From Pocillopora verrucosa (Eukaryota; Cnidaria; Anthozoa; Scleractinia; Pocilloporidae): a stretch of DNA of 64,000 nucleotides. The position numbers and the translations under genes were made by a program. The notes under the pieces are model-generated. The model was not told the origin of the DNA. It saw only the letters and a list, made by a program, of their open reading frames with translations, and made no database searches. Shown here in pieces: positions 13,254 through 25,126 of the stretch. How positions within the stretch are numbered: the stretch's first letter is position 1; the number at the start of each line of letters is the position of its first letter. The DNA is taken from contig NC_089325.1 of assembly GCF_036669915.1 (NCBI RefSeq), positions 7,031,359 through 7,095,358 of the forward strand, written 5' to 3'.

Positions 13254-16200
13254 ATGTCACATTTGCTAAGGAGGTCGGTCAGAAAGGGAATAGGAGGACT
13301 TTATTTATGTCGGAATAAATGCAACTCTGCAGAGGAATCTCAACTGCATTGGAACGAAGCTTATTTTAATGGAGTGACCGTGAATTTGGACCAGCTGGGA
13401 GAGCAATGTAGCCCTGGGGAATTTTCTGTGAAATTAACGAGTGAGTGGTTACTTTTGGCTCTTTTCTTGGTTCAATAACTTTGGGTGTGTTCAAATCTAA
13501 AGGAATTGTGCCCCGTGTTCCCTCATGTTTTGGAAATCGGCATAATTTTTTTGAACAGTATGAGTAAAATTATGCCGGTTGGCCTTGCCGAGTCAGAGCT
13601 TTACATTTTTGAAGGAAAAGGTCGCACCCATGTTGCTTTTCATTCAAGGATTTATACTAGGCAACCTTGATGAAACCGTAGCAGCACTGTTAAGAAGCAC
13701 AGAGAACCTTGAACATAATGGAAAATAAAAGAAAAGGGTCTGAAAATAGCGGTCATATTGATGGGAGTCTTTGACACCATTGCATCATCCTTATCCCCTC
13801 TGATATGAGAGGCTTATCCTTGTCTTTTCAGCAAAAACCAACTAGGATTATTGCAGCTCCCCCCCCTCCCCCCCCTCCCCCCCATTTGACTAGCCTAGAT
13901 AGTCTATAGGAGTTTACTCTTTAGGAGATCATAAGGCTTTCCTGTTTGTTAGTACCCTTTTATACTCCTGAGTATACTATAGATAGGGGCACTTTTAGAG
14001 TAGATTATCTTGGGTGAGAACACAGCACAATAAGCAGCCTTTATCATAAACACAGACCTCTGGACCTGGAGTCCAGGGCACTAATCATTAACCCTTTAAC
14101 CCCTAATAGTGACTGGTATCTAATTTCTCCTTACCATATCACCCTGAAAATTAAGGTCAGGAGAATAAAAAAGGTGATCCCTAAAGAAGCTCTTGATTAT
14201 TATACAAATTCTCCATATTGGCATCTTAGGAAATGTTTAGAGAAGAGTGTGGAGAATATAAATACTGATGTTACGGTGTAAAAGGTCAGACCACCTTGTC
14301 TCTCCCTTGTTTGAGAGGAGTGGCTTCATCCTTGGCCCTCCAATTCATGCAAAGCCTGATTTTTCTACCATTTTATCAGGAAGTATCCAACAGTGGAGAA
14401 AAGAGAGAAAGAAATCTGTGTGGATGAAAGTGCCAATCGTTCAGAGTTACTTGATACCAGTGGCATTTGAACATGGCTTCAGTTATCACCATGCTGTTGG
14501 AGACCATGCTATGCTGTTAAAATGGCTTCCAAAAAAGGAGCATAATAAAGTTCCACCTTATGCTACCCATCAAGTTGGAGTATCAGGTGACAAAGACAGA
14601 GTGCAAAGATGAATTATAAATAGTGAACTTGTAAAATTTGTGCCAAATTTCCTTGAGGTAGTTTGATCCTTTAATAGGAATTTTCCATAGTTATAAATGG
14701 ATTTCAGTTTAAAATGATTTAAGACTACTTTGAATTGTGTTTTGCATGTTCTAAAATTATGGGTTATTGTCCTGAACAATAGAAATGAAATATAAATTAA
14801 CCCAAGTGAAGATAGTTTAATAGAAATTTTGAATTATCACATATCTCTTTGACAATAGTTATCAGTTTCAAAAGTGTTCCCTACCAAGAAAAGGTAACCA
14901 GTCAACTCGCCGACGGACCAACTCGCCGACGCCAACTCGCCTACGTATAAAATCGAGTAGAGACGTCGGCGAGTTGGTCGTCAATCCAATACAACTTATT
15001 AGAAGTTAAACATACAGAGAAGTAAACGATATTTAGTAAAAAAACACTGGCGAACATTGGTGAACATCAAACAGAAGCTTAAACATCGGTGAACATTGGT
15101 GAACATCACCAATGACTATAACGAACGAGTTATTGTGTGACAACAACACCGTAAAGACTCATCATGTCAATCGCTCAGTTTTTTTTTAACGAAAACTTGG
15201 CTTTCTAGACAAGATCTTTAGTAAAAAGCGTTTCTTTTTATTTGCAACAAAGTTTATAAGGATCTTAAGGCGAATAAAGCGAAGTAAACCTCATCAATGA
15301 CTCTAACAGCTTCAGACGCGAACGAGTTGTGTGACGACAACACCGTAAAAACTCATCATGTCAATCGCTCAGTGTTTCCTTTACTTTATTCGCCTTGAGA
15401 TCCTTATAAACTTCGTTGCAAATAAAAAGAATTGCTTTTTACTAAAGATCTTGACTAGAAAGCCAAGTTTCCTTTAAAATCTGACCGATTGTCATGATGA
15501 ATGTCAGACAACTCGCTCCCTGGACAATTAGCCCCAGACGATTAGCCCCCAGTCTTTGGACAATTAGCCCCCAGTCTTAGTTTATGTAAAGGAGAAGTTA
15601 CGTTCATCTGTTGGTCATTGACTTTTATGAGTTTGTGGCTCCTAAAGGAGCCTTTTTTTTGTGAATGTCTATCTTTATTAACATTTAAATAAACACCGAT
15701 TGACATTAACAAGTAGTCGCCAATAAGTTAAAGTTTCAAAGTTTCGTCCCTGGTTTCTTTCCTTTCCTATTTAAACAACATGACGGAGAAACATTCGTAA
15801 AGTATGTAAACAGAAAGAACACAGTTCATTTTTGTAGAATATATAAACAGAAAGAACATAGTTCACTTTATAATTCGATACGCACGGCAGAGAAACGTTC
15901 ATAACAAGCAAACAACAAGACAGCAAGAACGTAGTTTACTTTATAATTTAACACGCATGGCAGAGAAATGTTCGTAAAAAGCAAATAACAAGAACATTGT
16001 TTATTTCATAATATATGATAGGGAAACGTTCGTAAAAAGTAAAGGGCAAGAACATAATTTATTTCAAGGTTGGTGGGTTGGGGGCTAATAATCCAGAGAC
16101 TGGGGGCTAATCGTCCAAATACTGGGGGCTAATTGTCCAGGGGGCGAGTTGTCCGGATACCGTCATGATGAGTCTTTACGGTGTTGTTGTCACACAATAA

Positions 16201-18476
16201 CTCGTTCGCGTCTTAAGCTGTTAGAGTCGTTGGTGAGGTTTACTTCGCTTTATTCGCCTTAAGATCCTTATAAACTTTGTTGCAAATAAAAAGAAATGCT
16301 TTTTACTAAAGATCTCGTCTAGAAGGCCACGTTTTCGTTAAAAAATCTGAGCGATTGACATGATGAGTCTTTACGGTGTTGTTGTCGCACAATAACTCGT
16401 TCGCGTCTTAAGCTGTTATAGTCATTGGTGATGTTCACCAATGTTCACCGATGTTTAAGCTTCTGTTTGATGTTCACCAATGTCCAATGTTTTTTTACTA
16501 AATATCGTTTAATTTTCTGTATGTTTAGCTTCTAATAAGTTGTATTGGATTGACGACCAACTCGCCGACGTCTCTACTCGATTTTATACGTCGGCGAGTT
16601 GGTGTCGGCGAGTTGGTCCGTCGGCGAGTTGACCGTAAACCCAAGAAAAAGTCTTATCTATAATTTTTTAATCGATGGTCTAATGCATATCCAATATTTC
16701 TAATGTAAAAAATTGCAGGTCTTGTTCTTAACAGGGAAAAAAATGAAGTTTTAGTAGTCCAGGACAAGAACATGGTATGTAACACACACAATCAGGTCCT
16801 GTAGAAATCTGCTCTGACAAGTACACACCTCCTTGGATTGCTATTAGTATTGTTGTTTTTATGATTTCTAGTCTAAGGCAGTTTTTCATCATTCTATCAT
16901 CAAAATTGTGAGTTCTTTTAAAATGATATGGAAAACCATTTTAACATTGCAAATCAAAGTTTTCATGGGATATCTAACAATGTAATTAATAATAATTTTG
17001 GTAGTTTTGGTACTTTAAATGTTGACAATGTTGGCACAATATTTTTGGCAGCTCAAGATTGGCCGGCACTTAAAAAGACCAGTTTGGAAATTTCCTGGAG
17101 GACTCTCAGATGAAGGAGAAAGTATTGGTGGGTTTGATTTATTAAGCATCTGTTCCTTTATTTTTGGAATTTATTTTACAGAGTATAACCATGAAGACCT
17201 AAAAGTAATATTTCTGAGGTGTTGAATCAGGGCTGGGATTAAATCTTACCAAAAAATTATTATATTTGAAGAAGATCATCAATAGTATGGGTATGGTATT
17301 AAGGGAACTGGGTTAATCCCTGTTTGCCAATTTATTTTAATAATTTTAAATTGTGGGGTTTTGCCCCATAGCTTTTATAAAGAATGCTTATTGAGTCAAA
17401 ATGTTTCCTGAGTGGAAAGCTAATAACCAAGGTCAGATTCAAATTGCTCCTCTTCACTAATCTCATTTTTATGTACTTTTGACTCAAGAATCATGTGGGT
17501 ACATGTATGTGATTTCTGTCTGACTATTTATGTTTAATTAGAGGAAACAGCAGTGCGTGAAGTCTGGGAAGAGACAGGAATACGAGCAGGTAATACACAG
17601 GGCACACCTTGTGTTAGTAAGAAGCTAGCTAAGGCTAAAGTTTTTTGAAGCTAGTTACCCATTTCATAAAGAGCTTACCTCAGGGTGGTTAACTCTTTAA
17701 CTCCCATGTATGACCAAGACTGAATTATTCTTCTCGATAATGAACGAGCAAGTGATCAGAATAAAAAAAAAAGATCAGTACAGGATTGTTTCTTGATATA
17801 ATGACAAACTCCCTGTCCTCTATCATAAAAATTGTATAGTAGAGAATAAGGAGAAGCACTAATAGGATCTTGGTCAGTCACTGGTTACCATCAAGTAATT
17901 TAAGGTTTTCTCCAAGTTTTTTGGTACCCATTTAAACTTCATTGTGGAGAGAGACATGCTGAGTTGTCCTATTCAGCAGACCAAGACTATGAACCAGCCA
18001 ATATTCTAACAGATCTCTTTACATGGCCTCCAGAATGCTAGCATGCCAATCGTTAACCTCCAGTGATTACAAAATGAAATATTAATTCAGGATTGTTTCT
18101 GATTTCATTTTAGTCTCACTCTTTGCTTCTCATTTTACTTTTGATTGCAGAATTCAAATCCATTCTGCTCTTCAGACAACAGCACAAAATGAAGAATGCT
18201 TTTGACAAGTCTGATGTTTATGTTGTGTGTAGAATGGAACCATTAAGCTTTGGCATTAGTCATTGTGAGGACGAGATTGCACAGTGTCAGTGGATGGAAC
18301 TATCAACTCTCCTTACCCACACAGACACCACTCCATTGACAAAATTAGCAGCAAGGTTAGCAAAACATGGACTGAAGAATGGATTTGAAAGTGTTGACAT
18401 TGTGGCAAATAGTATGAGGTCTTGGGTGAATCCGAGTCAAACATTCAGCCTTTTTCACAGATATATGCCAAGCTAA
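13254..18476 (+). CDS. NUDT6: Nudix hydrolase, NUDT6-like
   Basis: Member of the NUDT6 (FGF antisense-locus) Nudix family; such enzymes hydrolyse nucleoside diphosphate linked compounds, and the exact substrate is unknown. Exons 13254-13440, 14380-14586, 16719-16774, 17052-17127, 17542-17589, 18151-18476; phases 1,1,0,1,1; 900 nt, 299 residues, close to vertebrate NUDT6 (about 316). The N-terminal NUDT6-specific domain shows FNGVTVNLDQL, then QQWRKE, FSYHHA and THQVGVSG. The Nudix box spans exons 4-5: WKFPGGLSDEGE then REVWEETGI, with all catalytic Gly/Glu positions present, so it should be active. The start is the first ATG with family-like residues following; a mitochondrial targeting sequence (basic start MSHLLRRSVRKG) is possible. 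Introns 1 and 2 carry MITE-like sequence and nested transposons. Confidence 0.93.
13858..13883 (+). repeat. C-rich tract
   Basis: Almost uninterrupted C with a few T in NUDT6 intron 1. Confidence 0.8.
14088..14283 (+). mobile_element. MITE, TTAACCCTTTAACCCC family, divergent copy
   Basis: Starts attaaccctttaacccct and has the family body (taatttctccttaccatatc, aattctccatattgg). The closing inverted end is not recognisable. Lies in NUDT6 intron 1. Confidence 0.5.
14893..16640. mobile_element. Foldback transposon, Mutator-like, 1748 bp with 9-bp target duplication
   Basis: Flanked by CCAAGAAAA at 14884-14892 and 16641-16649. Ends are inverted: GGTAACCAGTCAACTCGCC on the left, and GTTTACGGTCAACTCGCC as reverse complement of the right. 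The long arms (14893-15490 and 16172-16640) carry repeated ccaactcgccgacg words and two alternating copies of a segment with aactcatcatgtcaatcgct. No transposase frame; non-autonomous. The 9-bp duplication suggests Mutator-like insertion (inference). It lies in NUDT6 intron 2 and should be spliced out. Confidence 0.85.
15501..16161. mobile_element. Second foldback element nested inside the first, 10-bp target duplication
   Basis: Flanked by GTCATGATGA at 15491-15500 and 16162-16171. The inverted ends share GACAACTCGC plus CCTGGACAATTAGCCCC. Joining the flanks across one copy of the repeat restores a sequence matching the sister repeat at about 16345-16380 of the outer element, so the insertion is well supported. 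The inside carries several tandem units of about 75 bp with gagaaacgttc and aagaac words (15780-16060). Confidence 0.8.
17692..17883 (+). mobile_element. MITE of the AACCCTTTAACTCCC family
   Basis: Begins ttaactctttaactcccatg, contains gaccaagactgaattattct and aggatcttggtcagtcac. The right end is degraded. In NUDT6 intron 5. Confidence 0.55.
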
Positions 18477-19784
18477 CAACTGAATCTTCCTTTTATGAAT
18501 TTTTTTACCATTGTTTTCATTTGAGTATTGGGTGAGACAGATGCTGGTAATTATTGTTGAATTTGTGCAAATAATTTTATTTCAATTTCATCACTTGTAA
18601 GTCTTAAAACATATTTTAAATGAAGTTTGTCTCGTTCATTGGACAAAAACAAAGAATATCCCAGTTCCAAACAAGGATGTGTGTCATAAAAATATTAATT
18701 GTAGAATGTAATAATTTCACAAACAATATTTATTGTAATCATGTTACTGATGAGTATTCTATTATCAAGTGTAGTTAGATTTGTCAAGATGAGACTTTCA
18801 CAACATGCACACTAGTGAAATACTCATTAAAAATTGCTTCCAGTATGATCAGTTCGTGTGTTTGCCTCAATTATAGTTAATGTAAAAAAGGTTCTCTGTG
18901 ATGGCAATGGTGAGGAAATATTCTTTGCAATTGACATGACAAAATCTTTAGCCCAGTCCAGAAAAACAATTCTGTCAACCAACAACTATGATACTTATTT
19001 TGATACAAACAAAAAATATTGATGGCTTATTAGGCATGCACTGTGAAGGATATACACATGAGTTTAAGTCAAACTGTGTTATCACAGTAAAAAAAAATGA
19101 TGCTACTGTGTTTTACATAACAAGTCATCATACATGATAGTTGCTCTGTTGGATACAGTAGAATGGCACACTATATGAAATAAATTTTGAACTTGAAGTA
19201 TTCTGTACTCTGTACTTTCAGGGGTTTTGTGACCCTATCTTTGTTGAATGTAATTCACAGGAATGATGACTGATAACAATTTAACTTTTAATAGATGAAA
19301 ATTCTACATGCACATACTAGCATAACTGATTATTTTGCTGAAGTAAAGGAGAAAAAAATTACAGGCCATAGTGTATTTTGCATTTAAATATTGTTATTCC
19401 AGCATAAGAAATACTTTTTTTTCATGTCAAAAGACAGCTATATACATGGATGAAATTATGATGATACACTAAATAATATAAACTGAATGGTTTGTGTCCC
19501 AGAGGTTAACCCTTTAACCCCCAAAAGTGATTATCTTGTAACTTCTCCCTATGAGCTCTGTTCACTATTCAGCAATCAGATAATGAGTATACTCAAACCT
19601 ATCTGATGGAAGTTATTACCTTGAGGTAACATCAAATTCTTGTAACTTATTTACAAGGAAATGTGTAGTAGCTAGAGGGAAGAATTAATAATTAGATCTT
19701 GGGAGTTAAAGGGTTAACCCTCTTCTTCAGCATTAGACTTCATGACTTCACATATAATACCAGAATAGGCTAAAAACTAAATGG
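18477..19784. other. Convergent intergenic spacer (3' ends of NUDT6 and the minus-strand gene)
   Basis: AT-rich, no supported coding exon. Presumably holds both 3'UTRs. Includes one intact MITE (next entry). Confidence 0.6.
19506..19717. mobile_element. MITE, intact copy with TTAACCCTTTAAC ends
   Basis: Left end ttaaccctttaaccccc and right end gggagttaaagggttaa are inverted repeats about 212 bp apart. Body shared with 47172-47390 (gaaatgtgtag, cagctagagg, gatcttgggag). Confidence 0.8.
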
Positions 19785-22700
19785 TTATGAAGCTTGAAGC
19801 CATGCAGGATGTGCCTTAAAATGGGACTTTTTTGGAAAATGATTTTTAACAGTGATGGGAGTTCCTTTAGTTCCTGTCTGGCGTATTGTGTACTTCCCCA
19901 AGATGTATCTGTCAGGATGTTGTTGCCCTGTGTACTCTGGATCTATTGTTCCATCATTAATTGGATTAGAGGCCAAAGTTCGGATCAATCTCATAACAGC
20001 TTGTTGTTCTGAACAATAGAAGAATCATATCATGTAAGTCTAGCTGGGACCACAGTGATCAGATATTACTGTTGTGGTTGCCTGCCCATTATAGTTATTG
20101 TAATTTACCCATGTTCCACATTGTATGTATCGTTGGCAAAGCTAATAAATTAAATTAATTAAATATAAGAATGGTTTGTGCTTGTTACAGTACTTTTCAA
20201 ATGAGTGTTGTAAAACTGAAACCAGAGTAATCAAAAACTCAAATTGAATGAAGAAAATATCACAAGGAACCTATGAAAGAACCAGGAAATTGGCAACCTT
20301 GATCAGAATTGAGCTAAGAGCCAGTATGAAGAACATGTACCTTCATTTCCAGCTTTCTTTAGCCATCGATTCACAGCTGGTACAACATCAGGCCTGAATG
20401 TGGAACTAACAGTCTATTTCATAAGAAAAGAAAATATAAGGTAATTTACACAGTCAGTCATTTATCTAAGCTTGAGGAGGTTAGCTACAGTGACTGCAAC
20501 ATCCTACTAATAACTATGTTTTTTGTACTTAAAATTTTAAACCATGCGTGGCTAAAAACTAAATATACAAGTGTAATATACCAGTATGTAAAAAAGATTA
20601 TTTTTTCAATAACACATATTTTACATTATCCAATTCAGTCATTTACCTGCTCAACATTTGGTGCATCGTGTACAACATCCAACATGTTTGACACTATCTT
20701 CCTGTCTGTTGAAAAAAAAAAAAAAAAAAAAAAAAGTGTATAACTAATACTGCTAAGCAGCTTCATTCAAGTCTTCATACTAATTTTAAATAACAAGTTG
20801 TTTACTCCATCACCTTTCATGCCAGCATTCCTGACCCAGGCTTGTGCTGCTGGTACTGCTTTTGGAGTCATAGTAGCTTTTAAAGCCTGAAAAGGAGAAA
20901 CATTGTTAAGCCTGCAAACAGGCCTCCTTTGTCACCCTTCTGCAACAGAGGTCTGTAAGAGTCTAGCACTGCTCAATCCCCTGGAAAACCTTTCTTGGAT
21001 TTGTCTCAAATCTTTACGTGGGTAGAGAAACTTTCCTTTTTACGGCACTACTACTGAGAGCCTGCTTGCAATGGCTACATATTGGTACAAAAATAGGACT
21101 GGATGAAAATATTATGGCTGCTGTTTATGTGCCACAAAACAGAAATTATTTTGTTTCATTTAAAGATCTCCCTTTGATTATTTAAGCATACTTAGTAAAG
21201 GTTAGAGAGAAAGAAAGAAAGCTGTCCAAATTAAAGATAAAAACAGTGGTGCTGCAGTTTATAAAGGGAGATTCTTTGCAGTGTACCTGTAGCCTTTAGT
21301 TTTTGTGTTTATCTCTTCTCACCAGTTAAGTTAAGGAAGTTTCTAAAAGTTGTCCCCAGTTTAAAATTGATGCAAACACTAATAAATGTTATGTGAAAAT
21401 TGGGGCCAAAAAAAGTGAAAAAAAAAACATACAAAAGAGAACTCTGTTGAGTTTCCTCACCTGAGTCACCTCTGCTAACTAAGGTGCAAGAATGATCTAA
21501 CTTGAAGCATACCTTATCCAGGCCCCTTTTTTCCATATCTTTCATTTCCCATAAAGTGTAATACATTGTCTGCTGCCTGTCATTTGGTTCCTCAGGTTTA
21601 TAACCAACTAAGAAATAATAAAATTTATTAAAACCTGCCTCAACTGAAATGGATTACCAGTTGACCATTTACTGTCTTAGCATGAAGGAACTGTGGCTAT
21701 TCCACAGGTTAGGGTGTGGTGAGGGTTGGCTTGGTTGAGTTGTTCCTGAAGTTCCTCGTCTGGTCCATGTCTCATTCCACCCCCTCCTAATCCCTTCTTG
21801 CCAAAAGTTTTCTCTCTGTCTCAAGAGGATAATTAGCACTCCTTCTTGAGACAGAAAAGACTGCCAGCAGTCTGCAACTGAAAGATTACTGAAAGCCAAC
21901 AGGCCAATAACCAGAGTGAAATAAAATTTTATTGAATGATTCTATCAATGTTTACATTTTAACATAACAGAAAGATGAATGTTCATCCTACCATCATATG
22001 GGTCCTGTTGTGGCTTTTCTTTAGGTTTGGGAAACCCTTTTGCCTGCCTCAGGTGGAGCCGCAAAAATGGCCTACAAGAAATAAATTTGCCCTGCCATTT
22101 ACTTACAGAAAAAAATAACTTATGTGAACATTAAGATGTTCTTACATACAAGAAAATGTAAGAAAATATAACTGACATCTGCTCTATAAGATTCTCACAC
22201 ATTTATCGACGTCACGTTGATAGATTGGTTGGTCCTTTGATTTTCTCTCAGGTGGGATAAGTAGGAAGAGTATATCCCCGACCCCCCCCCCCCCGACCCC
22301 CGCTAGATCCATCTTGTAATACGGTATCCCGTCTCGGAATTGTTAGGTGGTTCATAAATTTCTCATGCGAGATCCGCATAATTTTGCTATGACTCTTGAC
22401 TCTTCTGTTTTTAGAAGCCTTGAAACCGAAATCGTTCCCGTTTCATTGATGAACTGGCTTAAAACACATTACCACTTAATCCCTATAAGATATCATCACA
22501 GACAAAGGACCTTGAAGTTATCCTCCAAACCATAGGATCACTTATTGATGTTTGCACTTCACACAAACAAAAGACACAGACCTTGTTGGATGAGGGTTAT
22601 TTCGTCTCGTTGGCGAAGTCGGTCGGCAGGGAGTGGGTTCTTGAAGCGCTTTGTAGTTGTGTGTTGTCGAATATGTTGTCACAAAGTGGTTACATTTCAC

Positions 22701-22889
22701 AGAAGGCAATGGATCTCCAGGGTTCTCCCATGATCGCTGCCATGACTGTCTAGAAAGGCTTCGAATTTTGTCGAATTCCGTCTTCGGAATACCCTCCTTT
22801 CGTCTTTCGTGTTCTCTGAATATCTCAGCGGACTTAGAACGGAAGCGAAGATCATGTGGGTATCCAAGATTTGTTAAGACGTGAGTCAT
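19785..22889 (-). CDS. Unrecognised Trp-repeat protein, 7 exons, paralog of the gene at 25127-28276
   Basis: Exons in transcription order: 22889-22582, 22071-21992, 21607-21513, 20886-20814, 20705-20647, 20413-20341, 20008-19785; phases 2,1,0,1,0,1; 912 nt, 303 residues. No signal peptide or membrane segment. N-terminal part (1-130) is basic, Pro-rich, with TPCRPTSPTRRNNPHP. Exons 4 and 6, both 73 nt, encode repeats MTPKAVPAAQAWVRNAG (about 165-181) and FRPDVVPAVNRWLKKAG (about 210-226). The C-terminus, rich in Gly, His and Pro, ends AHPAWLQAS. The Pro-rich start and short Trp modules recall small ciliary or sperm microtubule-associated proteins, but this is only an impression; NPHP also recalls human C4orf17. 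I cannot name the family. The neighbour 2.2 kb away on the opposite strand is a paralog, supporting the exon calls. Confidence 0.78.
20713..20735 (+). repeat. Poly-A run (poly-T on the coding strand)
   Basis: About 23 A, which on the minus strand forms an unusually long polypyrimidine tract just before the acceptor of exon 20705-20647. Confidence 0.85.
22282..22303 (+). repeat. C-rich tract
   Basis: Homopolymer-like C run with few interruptions in intron 1 of the minus-strand gene. Confidence 0.75.
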
Positions 22890-25126
22890 AATTGCACTAC
22901 AAAAATGTCAAATGGCGGATGCTTCCTGGATTACTTCGTTGATTAGAGAATCGAGATAGTGCAAATGGATGTGATAATTTTCACACTAAAACACCAAGGT
23001 AAACTAAGATCGATCTGAAGTTCTTTAGCTCTTCAGATATTTCTGAATTCGTTCACGCGGTCAAAGAAAAACGGTTCCCCAATGAAAATTGATCAAGTCT
23101 TCTAGACCGCGCCACCGCGAAAACTGACAACAATGAACATTGCTTGGTTACTTTAATTTATGCAAAAAATTAAGTCACTGCAAGAATAATTATTCATTTG
23201 CCTACTGACTTCAATTGTCGTTTCGTCTTGGAAAGCTGTTAATTTTCACAATGGTACTTTGCGGTTTGCTAGCTGAGAGAAAGATAAATAATTGATTAAA
23301 CGAAAGTGAGCCGTATTCTAACAGCCTACTGATTTTCCAATGCCTGCAAATTGACGACGTTCACTTGAATGGGATATATTTGTCACCACAGAATTGAGTG
23401 GATTCAAAATTCACTCAGAGCGGGGGAAATTGCTCAAATTAACAAGGTTGTTGCCCCTCAAAAATTCTTAAAAGATGAATGAACTGATGTACGGTAACAA
23501 AAACAGAACAATTTCTCATAAAATCACGATGAGGACAAAACTCCAGTGTGGCGCAAGAGACCATATCAAGTTTGGAAAGCTCATAACTCAAAATGAAGTT
23601 GAAATGTTTCTTATTTGTCCAATTTTCTTCAATTTCATCAATATATCCCAAAGCCCTTAAAGCCTCCGACTTCCGCCGTAATTAGGATGTAAACAAAGGT
23701 AACAGGAGAGCATAAAATTTAAGTGAAATAAATAAATGAATTGAAGACGAAGAAGAAGAAGAAGAAGAAGAAGAGGAAAACTAGAAGAAAACATAATACC
23801 ATCAAGCGGCAATTTCAATTTGAGCACTTAAAATCCATCTTGCCTATTTTCAGCCAAAGCATTCGTATTATTAACAGTCATTAGCACGTCGAAACCTCAA
23901 GAGCTTTTAGCTGTTCTTCTATTGTTAATAATTAATCGTGAGTAATCACTCTGTAAACCTAAAAATATCTCCTAAAACAGAATTGTTAGTGATAACAATT
24001 AGACCGTTATCTAGTGGTTACTAAACAAACCTACAACGCGATTTGTGTGGACGAGAAATTTAAACAAAATTATCCTATTGATTCGCAACACGGGAAACTT
24101 TTAGTATCCTGCATAACTTTATAAATAAAATAGATTTAAAATTCGGCGAAGTTCCAAAACATAAAGGTTACAAAAGGAATTGAATTCGTAAGATCACTAA
24201 AGTTTACCGCCCCATCATCTGAACTCCAAAATTAACGTAAGTTTAGTTAGGTTAATTACTTTTTATCTTGTCCACATACTCAGTGCATGCTGTTTAAAAA
24301 AGATTTTCATGTTCACAGACTTTGTTATCGTGATAAGAGTAGCATCAAATGTAAGAATCGCAATTCGAGAGCACTTATTTATCACGAGGTAGGAATTATA
24401 TATTGTTGTTACAAAGTTTTTTTTCCAGAGGTTACTCAAATAGTTATTTTGTCAAATTTCCCACAGAAGCCTGAAACTTAAAAGAACAAACATCTTAAGA
24501 ATTTCGGCTCAGTTTTCTTAACTTTACATCCTTTGTATTCAAGTCTCTTCATGTGGAGAATTAAAATGGAAACAAAGAAGTTTTCGATGATTTAACGAAT
24601 TTTTTCTGAAAGTCTTTGCTTCACATATCTAAATCTTCGGAAATGCTTTAGTTTAGAAATGAAAGTGATTTTTGTGAAAGAATTGGGTTGAAAAATGAAC
24701 CCTAAGCAAATCTGTTGCATCAGAAATTTTTAGTGAAAAGCTTCAGGATGCATGGAAGGCGGTATCTAGGCAACTAGGACGAAGCGATCAAGTGAAATAT
24801 GGCTTAACTCATTTGTCAAATTGAAAAGAGATGTACAATTTCTTAGAGATCTCTCTTGTTCAAATTTAAAAAATTATGATTTCACAAGGAAAGTTAGGGT
24901 GACGGTAAACAGAGATTGTGAGTGGGCATACGAATGGACTCCAATATATTCCTAATTTAACTTGTAAACAGAATTATTTCCTTGTGGTAGAGGGGTTCTA
25001 TGGAAATTTTTTTTTAGTAAGTTCAGGAAGGGTGGAATCATTCAGCAACAGCTTTCATTTAACAAGATCGTTCTTGTGCTTTTATCAGTTTTCAAGGAAG
25101 AAAGTGCATAAGCTGGACTGCTGTTC
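22890..25126. promoter_or_regulatory. Head-to-head spacer between two paralogous genes; presumed promoter region
   Basis: About 2.2 kb between the two divergent start codons. No supported exon inside. Contains a (GAA)n microsatellite at 23745-23775. The promoter role is inferred only from gene orientation; no core promoter motif was convincingly seen. Confidence 0.4.
23743..23775 (+). repeat. GAA microsatellite
   Basis: About ten GAA units with minor interruptions. Confidence 0.85.
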
